This document shows positions 1-9,307 of a stretch of DNA of 64,000 nt, piece by piece. Source of the stretch: Alphaproteobacteria bacterium. Lineage in GTDB: Bacteria > Pseudomonadota > Alphaproteobacteria > UBA8366. The notes under the pieces were generated by a model, which saw nothing but the letters and a program-made list of their open reading frames with translations, searched no databases and had not been told where the DNA came from. The stretch's first letter is position 1. Each line of letters begins with the position of its first letter. The stretch spans positions 62,001 through 126,000 of the forward strand of contig JANQKC010000010.1 in NCBI GenBank assembly GCA_028281325.1, in the 5' to 3' direction. Both the position numbers and the translations under genes were made by a program.

Positions 1-2
1 TC

Positions 3-311
3 GCGCCGGGATGGGGCTTGACGCTCGGCGTTGGACTGTCCGCCGCGCTCGGCGTTACCATCGCATCCTATGCACCGCTGATGCAGACCATGGCGACCGA
101 GGCGGTGCCGACGCACCTGACCGGATCGGCGGTCGGCTACAACATGGTCGGCACGTCGATCGGCAGCATCGTCGGTCCGCCGCTCTTCGGCGCGGCCATC
201 GACGTCACCGGCACTTTCGAGAGCGGCTGGCTGCTCTGTTCGATCCTCGTTGCGGCCGGCGTGACCCTGCTGGCCTTCGGGTTTCGCGAACGGGGCGCGG
301 CAAAGGAATAG
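3..311 (+). CDS. MFS transporter, C-terminal fragment (gene runs off the left edge)
   Basis: This open frame enters from the window edge and ends at a TAG at 309-311, so only about the last 102 residues are visible. They contain a hydrophobic helix, a loop with TEAVPTHLTGSAVGYN, a second Gly-rich helix (GTSIGSIVGPPLFGAAID) and a last helix before a charged tail (FRERGAAKE). That pattern is typical of the last two or three membrane spans of major facilitator transporters, in particular those for organic acids. The substrate cannot be told. It lies 18 bases before the dehydrogenase on the same strand, so the two may be co-transcribed. Confidence 0.75.
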   Translation, partial: APGWGLTLGVGLSAALGVTIASYAPLMQTMATEAVPTHLTGSAVGYNMVGTSIGSIVGPPLFGAAIDVTGTFESGWLLCSILVAAGVTLLAFGFRERGAAKE

Positions 312-329
312 CGACTTGGGAGGAGAGTC

Positions 330-1220
330 ATGACAATCGGTTTCATCGGACTGGGCAACATGGGCAACCCCATGTGCGGCCGGTTACTCGACGCGGGACA
401 CCAGCTCGTCGTGCACGATATCGACGAAGACGCGGTCAAGCCGATGGCGGACCGGCAGGCGCGGGTGATGGGATCGCCGAAGGACGTGGCCGACGCCGCC
501 GACGTAGTCTTCGCCTCGCTGCCGACCAACGCGTCGCACCGGCAGGTCGCGCTCGGCGCCGACGGCATCCATGCGGGGGCAAAGGCGAAGATCTTCGTCA
601 ATCTCTGCACGGTCGGCGGCGCTTACATCCGAGAGATCGCCGACACGCTTGCGACATCGAACATCGCCACCATCGACTGCCCGATCAGCGGCGGTCCGCC
701 GGGCGCGGCGGCGGGCACCCTGTCGGTCATCGTATCGGGCCCCACAGACGCCTTCGAACAGGTGAAAGACATGCTCGACCGATTGGGCACGATCACCTAT
801 GCGGGCGAGGAGGTCGGCATGGCGCAAAGCCTGAAACTGGCCAACAACATCCTGTCGGCCACGGCGCTGGCCGCGACATCCGAAGCGCTGGTGATGGGCG
901 TCAAGGCGGGGTTGGACCCGGAGGTCATGCTGCAGGCGATCAATCTCGGCAGCGGCCGCAACAGCGCGACCCTGGACAAGATTCCCCGCGACGTGCTGAC
1001 CCACAACTTCGCCTTCGGGGCGGCGATGGACATCCTGCTGAAAGACATCGACATGGCGGTCGCCGAAGGCGAGGGCCTGGGCGTGCCGATGCGCGTATGC
1101 CAGTCGACGCGGCAGTTCTTCCGGTTGGTGCAGGCGCAGCTCGGCGGCGACGCCGACATCACCCGCGTCGCCGAATGGGTCGCCGGGGCCGCGAAAACGG
1201 AGATTCCGAAGACGCGCTGA
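330..1220 (+). CDS. NAD(P)-dependent beta-hydroxyacid dehydrogenase (3-hydroxyisobutyrate dehydrogenase family)
   Basis: The 296-residue product has the family's order: a Rossmann fold with GFIGLGNMGNPM at residues 4-15, the substrate-binding signature DCPISGGPPGAAAGT at about 116-130, and the catalytic lysine in SLKLANN (Lys169). Length fits 3-hydroxyisobutyrate, tartronate semialdehyde and related reductases, which oxidise a 3-hydroxy acid with NAD(P). The ATG follows GGAGAG at about 7 bases. It sits directly downstream of an MFS transporter, which suggests uptake and breakdown of a small hydroxy acid, but the actual substrate is not visible in the sequence. Confidence 0.88.
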   Translation: MTIGFIGLGNMGNPMCGRLLDAGHQLVVHDIDEDAVKPMADRQARVMGSPKDVADAADVVFASLPTNASHRQVALGADGIHAGAKAKIFVNLCTVGGAYIREIADTLATSNIATIDCPISGGPPGAAAGTLSVIVSGPTDAFEQVKDMLDRLGTITYAGEEVGMAQSLKLANNILSATALAATSEALVMGVKAGLDPEVMLQAINLGSGRNSATLDKIPRDVLTHNFAFGAAMDILLKDIDMAVAEGEGLGVPMRVCQSTRQFFRLVQAQLGGDADITRVAEWVAGAAKTEIPKTR

Positions 1221-1395
1221 CCAACCGCAAGCAAGCCGGTTACCGCCCGATTTTCCATAACGCCGACACTACCAGGGTGCGGCATTCAGAATTTCTAAAT
1301 TCCATGCTACGATAATCGAAAGTGAGTTTCGGGTTCGCCCCCTCCCGTCACTTTCCGACGCGCGGCGCGTGCCCTGGGAAATTGGGAGATTGCCC

Positions 1396-2253
1396 ATGCG
1401 ATTCGCCTTGATTGCCGTTTCCGCCGCCGTTTTTTCTCTTTTCACGACCGCCGGCGCGCAGGCCGCGCCGCAAACGCTGCTTCTGGTCGCCCAGGGCAAT
1501 GATTTGTATTTCACCTGCGTCGGGGAGCATTGCACGACCGAGGGAAGTTCGCTTTGCCTGCAGTACGAGCGCGCGAGCCCGACGCGGGGCACCCCGTATG
1601 AGCTGGTCAACGAAGCGCGCTATGGCACCGGTCGGCCGACCGGCCTGACGCTGATCGGGCAAACTGCGAGCGGATCGGAAAAGACCTTACCGCTCGACAG
1701 TATGAGCATCGCGTCCGAACGCGATCATATGGCGGTGCGGTTCCGTATCGATAAGGCGCTGCTCGCCGCCCATGGGGTCGAGTCCGCCAAGCTCCGCGTG
1801 ACGCACAATGTCGTCCTGGCCCCGGTGTGGCAGCTGGGAGACCCGAACCCGCAGCTCGAAGCCGATTACGAACTCTCGATGGGCCCGCTGCGCGCGGCCG
1901 CGGAGAGCACGCTGAAGCGGCAACAGACCGAAGTTCGAGTCGCTCATATCGTGCGCGACACGATGAACGCCTTGCCGCGCGGCCGCGTCGCGACGAAGGA
2001 AGAACGCAAGACGGCCTTCGATACGGCGCTGACCTTGCACGGCCAGAAGGCCGGCGGCATCCCGCAAGACGATGTGGATAAAGCCCGCAAGAACATCGCG
2101 TCCTGCGACTATATCGATGACCGCGAAATGTGGTTCCGCGGCTATTACGAGAAAGTCTCGCGCTATCGTGGCTGCCTCGGTCAACGCCATGACAACCTGA
2201 TGAAGGACGTGAACCAGCAGTATTGGGATTCCATGAAGGGCACGGGCAGCTAA
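1396..2253 (+). CDS. Secreted protein of unknown function
   Basis: The ATG at 1396 follows GGGAGA and opens a clear signal peptide of about 23 residues (MRFALIAVSAAVFSLFTTAG, cut after AQA). A GTG at 1369 in the same frame would add nine residues ahead of the signal and is less likely. The mature protein is about 260 residues with a Cys-containing N-terminal part (YFTCVGEHCT and SSLCLQY), which could form disulfides in the periplasm, and a polar, basic C-terminal half (REMWFRGYYEKVSRYRGC). I recognise no family. It converges with the J-domain gene across a GC-rich hairpin. Confidence 0.7.
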   Translation: MRFALIAVSAAVFSLFTTAGAQAAPQTLLLVAQGNDLYFTCVGEHCTTEGSSLCLQYERASPTRGTPYELVNEARYGTGRPTGLTLIGQTASGSEKTLPLDSMSIASERDHMAVRFRIDKALLAAHGVESAKLRVTHNVVLAPVWQLGDPNPQLEADYELSMGPLRAAAESTLKRQQTEVRVAHIVRDTMNALPRGRVATKEERKTAFDTALTLHGQKAGGIPQDDVDKARKNIASCDYIDDREMWFRGYYEKVSRYRGCLGQRHDNLMKDVNQQYWDSMKGTGS

Positions 2254-2267
2254 CGCGCCCGTCTTTC

Positions 2268-2289
2268 GGGGCGGCATTCAAGCCGCCCC
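2268..2289. terminator. GC-rich hairpin between convergent genes, possible bidirectional terminator
   Basis: GGGGCGGC at 2268-2275 and GCCGCCCC at 2282-2289 form a perfect 8-bp stem around a six-base loop. It lies between the ends of two convergent genes (2253 and 2311). Neither side has a T-run, so it may only stall RNA polymerase or protect 3' ends. Confidence 0.45.
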
Positions 2290-2310
2290 CACCCCCACAA
2301 GCGTGAATGC

Positions 2311-2958
2311 TTACGCGGCGCCCGCGCGCAGCCAGGTCATTGCCTGGTTGAGCTGACTCATCCGCCGATTGTCGCCGAAGGGCGCGTCGGGATGATGGAT
2401 CGTCGCCAGCATGCGGAAACGCGCCTTGATCTCGGCCTGGGACGGCTTCATGCCCGGCGCGAAGCCCAGCACGAACAAAGCCTCTTCGGAATTGCGCACG
2501 CCCTGCCGCAACGGTTCCTGGGCGATCACGGACATCGCCGCGCGCAGCCGCTCGATCTCGTCGTTCAACTCGCGGACCCGTTCCTTCGCCTTGGGGGCGC
2601 GGCCGTCTTCGAGCGTGACCGTGATCTCCTTCATGTCGATCGCCAACGCGACGCCGAAGGCCTTGCGGATATCCGTGACCTCGAACCCCTTCGGCAGGCG
2701 CGCCTGAAGGCGCGGCTTGCGACGCCACGGCTTGCCCTTGTTGGGACCGGATTTCAGGGTCACGGTCTCACGGTCCTTGGGACCGGGCTCACCGGGGTCG
2801 GGACAGGCGGAGATGATCTCGGCCGGAATCACAAGCATCACCGAGCGCGCGATATCGCCCACATTGACGTCGCGGCTCGCCGCGAGCGCCAGGACCGCAT
2901 CGCGGAAATCACTGGAACATGGAATCACATAGGAATGCTTGCGCACCTTCGCCGCCAT
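2311..2958 (-). CDS. Protein with a C-terminal J domain (DnaJ-type cochaperone)
   Basis: The start at 2958 follows GGAAGGGTCAAGAA; upstream codons in the frame lack a good ribosome site. The 215-residue product has a basic N-terminal half with a probable amphipathic helix (KERVRELNDEIERLRAAMSV, about residues 120-140). It ends in a J-domain-like segment: ALFVLGFAPGMKPSQAEIKA, then the hallmark HPD in TIHHPDAPFG, then a final helix. J domains stimulate the ATPase of DnaK-type Hsp70s. A J domain at the extreme C-terminus, without zinc or Gly/Phe regions, marks a specialised cochaperone rather than DnaJ itself. The client is unknown. Confidence 0.75.
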   Translation of the reverse strand: MAAKVRKHSYVIPCSSDFRDAVLALAASRDVNVGDIARSVMLVIPAEIISACPDPGEPGPKDRETVTLKSGPNKGKPWRRKPRLQARLPKGFEVTDIRKAFGVALAIDMKEITVTLEDGRAPKAKERVRELNDEIERLRAAMSVIAQEPLRQGVRNSEEALFVLGFAPGMKPSQAEIKARFRMLATIHHPDAPFGDNRRMSQLNQAMTWLRAGAA

Positions 2959-3130
2959 TTCTTGACCCTTCCCATCGCTTAGGACCGTTTGGACGGGACG
3001 ATCGCAAGCAAGGCGGGAAGTCGTTCCACACCGGAGATACAATCGGCCCTGCGCCTAGTCAACTGCCAGCGCAGTTAAAATTGTCTTAATCCGGTCCAAA
3101 ATAGCGCCGATTTGTGGGAATTAGGGGGAC

Positions 3131-5533
3131 TCAGCCGCGCAGGGTGCCGCCGGTGCGCTTCTCGACATTGGCGACGATCTTGGCGCTCACCGCCTCGATA
3201 TCCGCGTCGGTCAGGGTCCGTTCGGTCGGCTGCAAGGTCACCGAAATGGCGATCGACTTGCGCCCGTCGCCGAGGGATGCGCCTTCGAACAGGTCGAAGA
3301 CGCCGACCCGGCTGATCAATCCTTTGTCGGCCCCTTGCGCGGCCCGCACCACCGCGTCGGCGGCGACATCCGTATCCACGACGAAGGCGAAATCGCGGGC
3401 CACCGGCTGGAAGGGCGACGCATTCAACGCCGGCCGGGTGCGCCCGGCCTTCGCCTTCGACGTCGGCACATGGTCGAGGAACACCTCGAAGCCCACCGTC
3501 GCCGCCCCGGATCCGAGCCGCCGCAGGACAGCGGGATGCAGTTCGCCGAAATAGGCCAGCACGTTCGGGCCCAGCTGCAGCACGCCGGACCGACCGGGAT
3601 GGTAATAGCCCGGCGCATCGGTCGTGACCTGCAGCTTGTCCACCGGCGCGCCGGCAACGCCCAGCACCGCTTGCGCGTCGGCCTTCGCGTCATAGGCGTC
3701 GACGTCCCGCGCCGCCTGGTTCCAGTGCCGCGCGCCGCAGTTACCCTGCCGCAACCCGGCGGCGATCAAGTCCTGCCCATCCGGCGTATCGTCCCGCCAG
3801 GACGGGCCAACCTCGAACAGCGCCACATCGGGATACCCGCGATCGGCGTTCCGCGCCGCGGCGGTCAACAAATTCGCCAGAATCGACGGCCGCATAACGT
3901 CCAGGTCGGCGCTGATCGGGTTGGCGAGCGCCAGGCTGTCGGGCACGTCACTGAACAGTTCCGCCTCCTCGCGCCCCATGAAGGACCAGCTCACCGCTTC
4001 CATCATGCCGCGCCCGGCCAACACGCGCTTGGTCAGCGCCACGCGGCGCTGACCCGAGTCGAGCGCCGGTTGCGGCAGCGCGCCCGCATGGCGCATCGAC
4101 ACCGCCGGGATATCGTCATAGCCGTGGACGCGCAGAACCTCTTCCACCAAGCAGTGCTCGCCTTCCACGTCGGGCCGCCAGGACGGCACCGCCACCGCGA
4201 GCACACCGTCGGCGGCCGTCGGCGCGAATCCGAGACGGTCGAGAATCGATACCACATCACCCTCCGGCACCGAAACACCGCCGAAACTTTCCAGCCGCGC
4301 CAAGCGCAGGCTCGCCCGCCGCCGCCAGGCCGGCATGGACCCGGCAACGGTCGGCCTGCTGACCTCGCCGCCGCACAGGTCGAGGATCAAGCGGGCCGCG
4401 ACCTCGGCGCCCCATTCGGCGGATTGCGGATCGACGGACCGCTCGAAGCGGAAGCGCGCATCGGACTGGATGTCCAGTTTCCGGCCGGTCATCGCCGTGC
4501 GGATCGGATCGAACAAGGCGACTTCGAGGAAGACGTCGGTCGTCTCCTCGCTGCAGCCGGATACCGCACCGCCCATGACCCCGCCGATGCCCTGCACCTG
4601 GTTGGCGTCGGCGATCACGGTCATCCCGTCGTCGAGGGTATAGGTCTCGCCGTCCAGCGCCTCGACCTTCTCGCCATTGCGCGCGAAGCGCATGGTGAGG
4701 TCGCCGTCGATCTTCGCCATGTCGAAAACGTGCAGCGGACGGCCGAGGTCGAAGGTGACGTAGTTGGTGATGTCGACCAGCGCCGAGATCGGCCGCAGCC
4801 CGATCGCCTTGAGCCGGTCCTGCAGCCATTGCGGACTGGGCCCGTTCTTAACCCCCCGGAAGGCCCGGCCGACCACCATCGGGCAGGCATCCTGCGCGTC
4901 GTCGGGCAGGTCGCGCCGCCACTGTATCGGGCTGTCGAAACTGCCGGGCACCGGCGTCGCGTCGAACGGCTTCAAGGTGCCGAGACCCGCCGCCGCCAGA
5001 TCGCGCGCCACGCCATGCACGCCCAGGCAGTCGCCCCGGTTCGGCGTGATCGCCAGTTCGATGACCGGATCGTCCAAGCCGGCGATGTCGACATAGGATT
5101 TGCCCACCGGCGTGTCGTCCGGCAGTTCGATGATGCCCTCATGGTCGTCCGACAGGCCGAGTTCGCGTTCGGACAGCAGCATGCCGTTCGACTCGACGCC
5201 GCGGATCTTGGTCTTCTTCAGGTCGATCCCGGTGCCGGGGACATGCGTGCCCGACGGCGCGAAGACACCGGTCATGCCTGTCCGGGCATTCGGCGCGCCA
5301 CAGACCACCTGCACGGTCTCCGTGCCCGTATCGACCATGCAGACCTGCAGCCGGTCGGCATCGGGGTGCGGTTTCGCCTCGATCACCTTGGCCGCATGGA
5401 ACGGGGCGAACGCGGCCGCGGAATCCTCGATCCCTTCGACCTCGAGGCCGAGCATGGTCAACCGCTCGCCGATCTCGTCGAGCGAAGCGTCCGTATCCAG
5501 GTGGTCCTTGAGCCAGGACAGGGTGAATTTCAT
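3131..5533 (-). CDS. pheT: Phenylalanine--tRNA ligase, beta subunit
   Basis: The 800-residue product starts at MKFTLSWLKDHLDTDAS, the standard PheT N-terminus; the ATG at 5533 follows GGAGAAAAG. The domains are in the usual order: a tRNA-binding OB fold at about 40-150 (AKVIEAKPHPDADRLQVC), the B3/B4 editing region (ITPNRGDCLGVHGVARDLAA), the B5 DNA-binding-like region, a synthetase-like core, and the C-terminal anticodon-binding FDX domain (FDLFEGASLGDGRKSIAISV). With PheS it forms the alpha2-beta2 enzyme charging tRNA-Phe. Normally pheT follows pheS directly; here a PcfJ-like gene of about 1.45 kb lies between them. Confidence 0.97.
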   Translation of the reverse strand: MKFTLSWLKDHLDTDASLDEIGERLTMLGLEVEGIEDSAAAFAPFHAAKVIEAKPHPDADRLQVCMVDTGTETVQVVCGAPNARTGMTGVFAPSGTHVPGTGIDLKKTKIRGVESNGMLLSERELGLSDDHEGIIELPDDTPVGKSYVDIAGLDDPVIELAITPNRGDCLGVHGVARDLAAAGLGTLKPFDATPVPGSFDSPIQWRRDLPDDAQDACPMVVGRAFRGVKNGPSPQWLQDRLKAIGLRPISALVDITNYVTFDLGRPLHVFDMAKIDGDLTMRFARNGEKVEALDGETYTLDDGMTVIADANQVQGIGGVMGGAVSGCSEETTDVFLEVALFDPIRTAMTGRKLDIQSDARFRFERSVDPQSAEWGAEVAARLILDLCGGEVSRPTVAGSMPAWRRRASLRLARLESFGGVSVPEGDVVSILDRLGFAPTAADGVLAVAVPSWRPDVEGEHCLVEEVLRVHGYDDIPAVSMRHAGALPQPALDSGQRRVALTKRVLAGRGMMEAVSWSFMGREEAELFSDVPDSLALANPISADLDVMRPSILANLLTAAARNADRGYPDVALFEVGPSWRDDTPDGQDLIAAGLRQGNCGARHWNQAARDVDAYDAKADAQAVLGVAGAPVDKLQVTTDAPGYYHPGRSGVLQLGPNVLAYFGELHPAVLRRLGSGAATVGFEVFLDHVPTSKAKAGRTRPALNASPFQPVARDFAFVVDTDVAADAVVRAAQGADKGLISRVGVFDLFEGASLGDGRKSIAISVTLQPTERTLTDADIEAVSAKIVANVEKRTGGTLRG

Positions 5534-5654
5534 TCTTTTCTCCAGCCAACGCGGCGCGGCGGCGGTTACCGGCAAAACGCCGCGCCGCGCGGCTTATTCC
5601 ACATTTCCGAGGGCCGAGGCAAGGGGCAGCCCAGCCCGGCCGCTCACTATACCG

Positions 5655-7106
5655 TCAGATGACCATTTCCGCCCAGGACCCGTCGAGCAGACGGCGGAAA
5701 TCCCGATGCGCCGCGCTCACCGGCGCATGACGGCCGACCGACCGCGCCTTCCGCCGGTTGACGCGGTGCCGCAGCGCCTCGTGACGGCGGCGGATCGCCG
5801 GAAAAACGTCGAACGCGGTGTTGCTGACCACGTCCGCCGGCGTCACCCAGCCGGAACCGGATTCCAGTTCCCAGTATGCCACGCGCCCCAGCAGGAACAG
5901 CCGGTCGGGATCGTGCAGAGCCAAGGCGGCCAGCGCCCCTTCCGCGCGATCCCGCAGCATGGCGTAGCGCTCACGCACCCCATCGATGCCGTCGAACACG
6001 CCGTTCGACGCTAAGCTGAGCCAGGCGGCCGCCACCTCGACGCGGACCAGCGGCAAGGCATCGTCGTAGACGTGATACGCCCCAACCCGGCGCAGCCGCA
6101 CGGGATCGTCCCGCGGCGGCAGTAACAGGTCGTGCAGGATGCTGCGATCGTCCAGCGACAGGGATTCCGCGCGGTACATGATCGAACTGATCATCGTCAC
6201 CAGATCGGCGCGCCCGAGCGGATCATTGCGCGAGAAGACGAAACGGCGGAGTTGCCGCCGGCCATCGTCCGAGCGCAGATAGTTCCGCAGGACGCACATG
6301 GTGCCGACCGCCACCGGCTCGCCGATGTTCCAATGGTCGCCGCCGATGTCGTAACCGCGCGTGCGGATGAACGAGCGCACATGCCGGCGCGCTGCATCGG
6401 TGATGTCGCCGTTGGCGCGGCCCTTTACCTGCTCGACGCTCTTACCGCCCACCACTTCGATGGTCGCGCGCGACTTGTCCTTGGCATCCCGAAGCGAATA
6501 GATTTCGCACTCACCATTCTCCACGTCGAAGGCGTAACCTCCGGCGCAATGCGCCATGCGCTCGCCCTCGTCCACCAAACTGGCCGCCGACCGAAGCTGC
6601 ACGATCCGCACACCATCGCCGCCGCGATAGACCTGTCGGATACCGGCATGCCGCTGTTCCGTGGCCCACTGGTTGCCGCGCCAGATGCGCGTTGACCGTT
6701 GCGCGGCCTCGAAGCTCAAATCGTCGAGCTTACCGCCGTGCGCTTCGATACCCACGGCGTTGAAGTAGTCGACGATGCGACGGAGTTTCTTCTCCAGCGC
6801 GGCGCCGAGGCGTAGGTAGTGGACCTCGCGCCCGGCATCCAACGCCTTCCGGCACCATGCCGGTAACTCGGAGACGGATACACCGAGCCGCCGGCGCGGC
6901 GCCTCGGCGTCCGCCGGGTCGACAAGCATGACGGAACCGGCCGAGCGGTCGATCGCGAGGCGCAGAACATCCGGGTGCTCGGTGAGGATCCAATGGCGCG
7001 CGGTGCGGCGCAGCCATGTGTCGACGGCGTCCGACGATGCGTCGGCGGCGACCTGGTCGATTAGGTCTTCGACCTCGTCGACATTGAAGATGTTGCGCAT
7101 GGACAT
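5655..7106 (-). CDS. PcfJ-like domain protein inserted between pheS and pheT
   Basis: The 483-residue product starts at an ATG about 9 bases after GGGAG. Its centre resembles the PcfJ family: a segment with GERMAHCAGGYAFDV, then SLRD, then RATIEV, then VEQVKGRANGD. That is the family's spaced pattern of His-Cys, Gly-Tyr, Ser-Leu-Arg and Ala-Thr-Ile-Glu-Val. PcfJ was named from the enterococcal conjugative plasmid pCF10 and its biochemical role is unknown. The N-terminus has helices with WLRRTARHWILTEHP; the C-terminal 200 residues look helical and are unassigned. It is co-oriented with pheS (253-base gap) and pheT (121-base gap), so transcripts may read through all three. Confidence 0.72.
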   Translation of the reverse strand: MSMRNIFNVDEVEDLIDQVAADASSDAVDTWLRRTARHWILTEHPDVLRLAIDRSAGSVMLVDPADAEAPRRRLGVSVSELPAWCRKALDAGREVHYLRLGAALEKKLRRIVDYFNAVGIEAHGGKLDDLSFEAAQRSTRIWRGNQWATEQRHAGIRQVYRGGDGVRIVQLRSAASLVDEGERMAHCAGGYAFDVENGECEIYSLRDAKDKSRATIEVVGGKSVEQVKGRANGDITDAARRHVRSFIRTRGYDIGGDHWNIGEPVAVGTMCVLRNYLRSDDGRRQLRRFVFSRNDPLGRADLVTMISSIMYRAESLSLDDRSILHDLLLPPRDDPVRLRRVGAYHVYDDALPLVRVEVAAAWLSLASNGVFDGIDGVRERYAMLRDRAEGALAALALHDPDRLFLLGRVAYWELESGSGWVTPADVVSNTAFDVFPAIRRRHEALRHRVNRRKARSVGRHAPVSAAHRDFRRLLDGSWAEMVI

Positions 7107-7359
7107 GATTGAGGGCTCCCGCTTATCGAGGGTCCGTTGGTAACGCTAACGATGGGACGTCGCATCCAACGCATCGATAGAGCCTCATGTGTCATGCGGC
7201 GAAATCCCGCCGCGCCATCTTCAGGGTCCGGACTCCCGCCCGGACCGGGACAGGGGTATACGGAAACCCGCGGCGAACCGCAAGCCCGTTGAAACCCAAT
7301 CGGGTCGGTCCATGGGAAGTGTTGCGGCCGCATCACGCGGCCTCCGCCCGAGATCGGCG
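7107..7359. other. Gap between pheS and the PcfJ-like gene
   Basis: No gene is visible here. A short perfect hairpin (GGCCGC at 7326-7331, loop ATCAC, GCGGCC at 7337-7342) lies 18-34 bases after the pheS stop. Without a T-run it is at most a weak terminator for pheS. The rest shows nothing convincing. Confidence 0.4.
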
Positions 7360-8436
7360 CTAGGGAACGAGCCCCCGGATCAGCGTCGGGACTTCGAGCG
7401 GCAGGAAGCCGTAATGCTTGAGCCACCGCAGGTCGGACTCGAAGAAGGTCCGAAGGTCGGGAATGCCGTATTTCAGCATCGCCATGCGTTCGATGCCGAG
7501 GCCGAAGGCGAAGCCCTGGTATTCCTCGGGATCGATATTGCAGGCGGTCATCACATTCGGGTGGACCATGCCGCAGCCGCCGATCTCAAGCCAGTCGTCG
7601 CCCTTGCCGATCTTGAGCGTACCGCCCTCGCGCGAGCATTGGATGTCCACCTCCGCCGACGGTTCGGTGAAGGGGAAATAGCTCGGCCGGAAACGCAACG
7701 GCAAATCGTCGACCTCGAAATAGGCGCTGCAGAAATCCATCAGGCAGCCCTTGAGGTGGCCGAAATGCGTTTCCTTGTCGATGGCGAGCGCCTCGACCTG
7801 ATGGAACATCGGCGTGTGGGTCATATCGGAGTCGCAGCGATAGGCCCGCCCCGGCGCGATGATGCGGATCGGTGGCTCGGTCGATTCCATGGTCCGGATC
7901 TGGACCGGCGACGTATGGGTGCGCAGAACCTTGCGGCTGCCGTCCTCGGCCTCCGGCAGATAGAAGGTGTCGTGCATCTGCCGCGCCGGATGCTCCGGCG
8001 GGATGTTCAGCGCCGTGAAGTTATGGAAATCGTCTTCGATCTCCGGCCCTTCGGCCACCGCGAAGCCCATCTCGCCGAGGATCGCGATCGCCTCGTCGAT
8101 GGTCTGGCTGACCGGATGCAGCAGGCCCTGCTCCTCCGGCCGGATCGGCAGCGACACGTCGATGGCATCGCCGGCGAGCTGCGCTTCCAGCGCGATATCT
8201 TCCAGCGCCTGCTTGCGCGCCTCGATGGCGTCGGCGACCGCCGTCTTGACCTGGTTCAAATCCTGCCCGGCGGTCCGCCGTGCGTCGGGATCGAGCTTGC
8301 CGAGCCCCTTCATCAATTCGGTGATGCGGCCCTTCCGGCCGAGCGCGGACACCCGGACCGTATCCAGACCGGTCAGGTCCTCGGCCGCCGCGACCGCGCC
8401 CAGGAGATCGTCCCGCAATTGATCGAGATTTTCCAT
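7360..8436 (-). CDS. pheS: Phenylalanine--tRNA ligase, alpha subunit
   Basis: The 358-residue product has the N-terminal coiled coil that binds tRNA (about residues 1-90). The class II catalytic core follows: motif 2 ([11 protein letters not shown] and the following [17 protein letters not shown]) and motif 3 ([18 protein letters not shown]). The Phe-pocket region [10 protein letters not shown] and the GGCGMVHP segment are present. Length is normal. It follows rplT by 73 bases in the classic rpmI-rplT-pheS-pheT order, but its partner pheT is displaced downstream by the PcfJ-like gene. Whether alpha and beta subunits are then made in equal amounts is an open question. Confidence 0.97.
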   Translation of the reverse strand: MENLDQLRDDLLGAVAAAEDLTGLDTVRVSALGRKGRITELMKGLGKLDPDARRTAGQDLNQVKTAVADAIEARKQALEDIALEAQLAGDAIDVSLPIRPEEQGLLHPVSQTIDEAIAILGEMGFAVAEGPEIEDDFHNFTALNIPPEHPARQMHDTFYLPEAEDGSRKVLRTHTSPVQIRTMESTEPPIRIIAPGRAYRCDSDMTHTPMFHQVEALAIDKETHFGHLKGCLMDFCSAYFEVDDLPLRFRPSYFPFTEPSAEVDIQCSREGGTLKIGKGDDWLEIGGCGMVHPNVMTACNIDPEEYQGFAFGLGIERMAMLKYGIPDLRTFFESDLRWLKHYGFLPLEVPTLIRGLVP

Positions 8437-8509
8437 ATCGTCCGCCCGATACGCCGAGATCCCGGGGCGCCGGACTGCGGTTATACGTGGACCGAGGCCG
8501 GCAGGCCCG

Positions 8510-8866
8510 TTACTTCAGCGCCGCTTGCGCCTGTTCCGCCAAAGATTTAAACGCCGCCGGTTCATGCACCGCGATGTCGGCCAGGACCTTGCGGTCCAGG
8601 TCGATCCCGGCCAGCTTCATGCCGTTCATGAAGACGGAATAGGTCATGCCGTTCTCGCGGGCCGCCGCGTTGATCCGCTGAATCCACAACGCCCGGAAGG
8701 TCCGCTTGCGGACGCGCCGGTCGCGATAAGCGTATTGCCCGTCCTTGTGGACGCGCTGAATGGCGGCGCGGAAGGTATTCTTGGCCCGGCCGCGCGATCC
8801 CTTCGCCTTGGCGATGACCTTCTTGTGCCGGGCATGGGTGGTGGTGCCGCGTTTTACTCGTGCCAT
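8510..8866 (-). CDS. rplT: 50S ribosomal protein L20
   Basis: The 118-residue, very basic product starts [20 protein letters not shown] and contains [17 protein letters not shown], both standard for L20. Length matches the family. L20 binds 23S rRNA early in large-subunit assembly and in E. coli also represses its own operon. The start follows GGAGGATTGAGAC. The gene is 14 bases after rpmI and they are surely co-transcribed. No obvious L20 operator structure was identified by eye. Confidence 0.97.
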   Translation of the reverse strand: MARVKRGTTTHARHKKVIAKAKGSRGRAKNTFRAAIQRVHKDGQYAYRDRRVRKRTFRALWIQRINAAARENGMTYSVFMNGMKLAGIDLDRKVLADIAVHEPAAFKSLAEQAQAALK

Positions 8867-8880
8867 GTCTCAATCCTCCG

Positions 8881-9081
8881 TCAGGTCATGCGCAGGAAGT
8901 TGCGCTTCACGATCTTGGCGTCGGAAGCCGCCATGATTTGCGTGCCGCGGTTGGTCCGCTTCATCTTCTGCGGGCGGCGGCGGAGCATGTGATTGAGCCC
9001 GGCGCTATTGAATCGCACCTTGCCTTTGGCGGTGAGCTTGAAGCGCTTCTTGGCGCTGCTCTTGTTCTTCAACTTGGGCAT
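8881..9081 (-). CDS. rpmI: 50S ribosomal protein L35
   Basis: The 66-residue product starts [20 protein letters not shown] and has the usual [14 protein letters not shown] segment, so it is L35 at normal length. It is the first gene of the rpmI-rplT-pheS run on this strand. In many bacteria infC lies directly upstream. Here infC is about 2 kb away, beyond two genes on the other strand, so rpmI needs its own promoter in the roughly 220 bases upstream of 9081; no strong -35/-10 pair stood out there. Confidence 0.97.
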   Translation of the reverse strand: MPKLKNKSSAKKRFKLTAKGKVRFNSAGLNHMLRRRPQKMKRTNRGTQIMAASDAKIVKRNFLRMT

Positions 9082-9307
9082 TTTCTGGCCTCGTCTCTAT
9101 ATGGTCGATGCAGCGATGCTGCTGGCTTTTACGGACGGCAGGGCATACCCAACGGGCCCGGCGCGTCGCTGTGTCCCCGAAGCGGGACGCGGCGTTATAG
9201 CGCCACGGCTCGGGGGATGCAAGGGTGCCGCGCTTGACGGCGGCCCGGCATTACCGCCGGACTATGCGCCAAATCCGCATCACAGGGAAACCAGGGAGGA
9301 ATCGGCC

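Noticed and set aside
11-1315. Long plus-strand frame across the MFS end and the dehydrogenase
   Set aside because: Arg-rich shadow frame; the two real genes are read in other frames.
3335-5662. Very long open frame (about 775 codons) on the strand opposite pheT
   Set aside because: It mirrors pheT in the usual high-GC antisense manner, has no start site and an Arg/His/Pro-rich composition; pheT itself is unmistakable.
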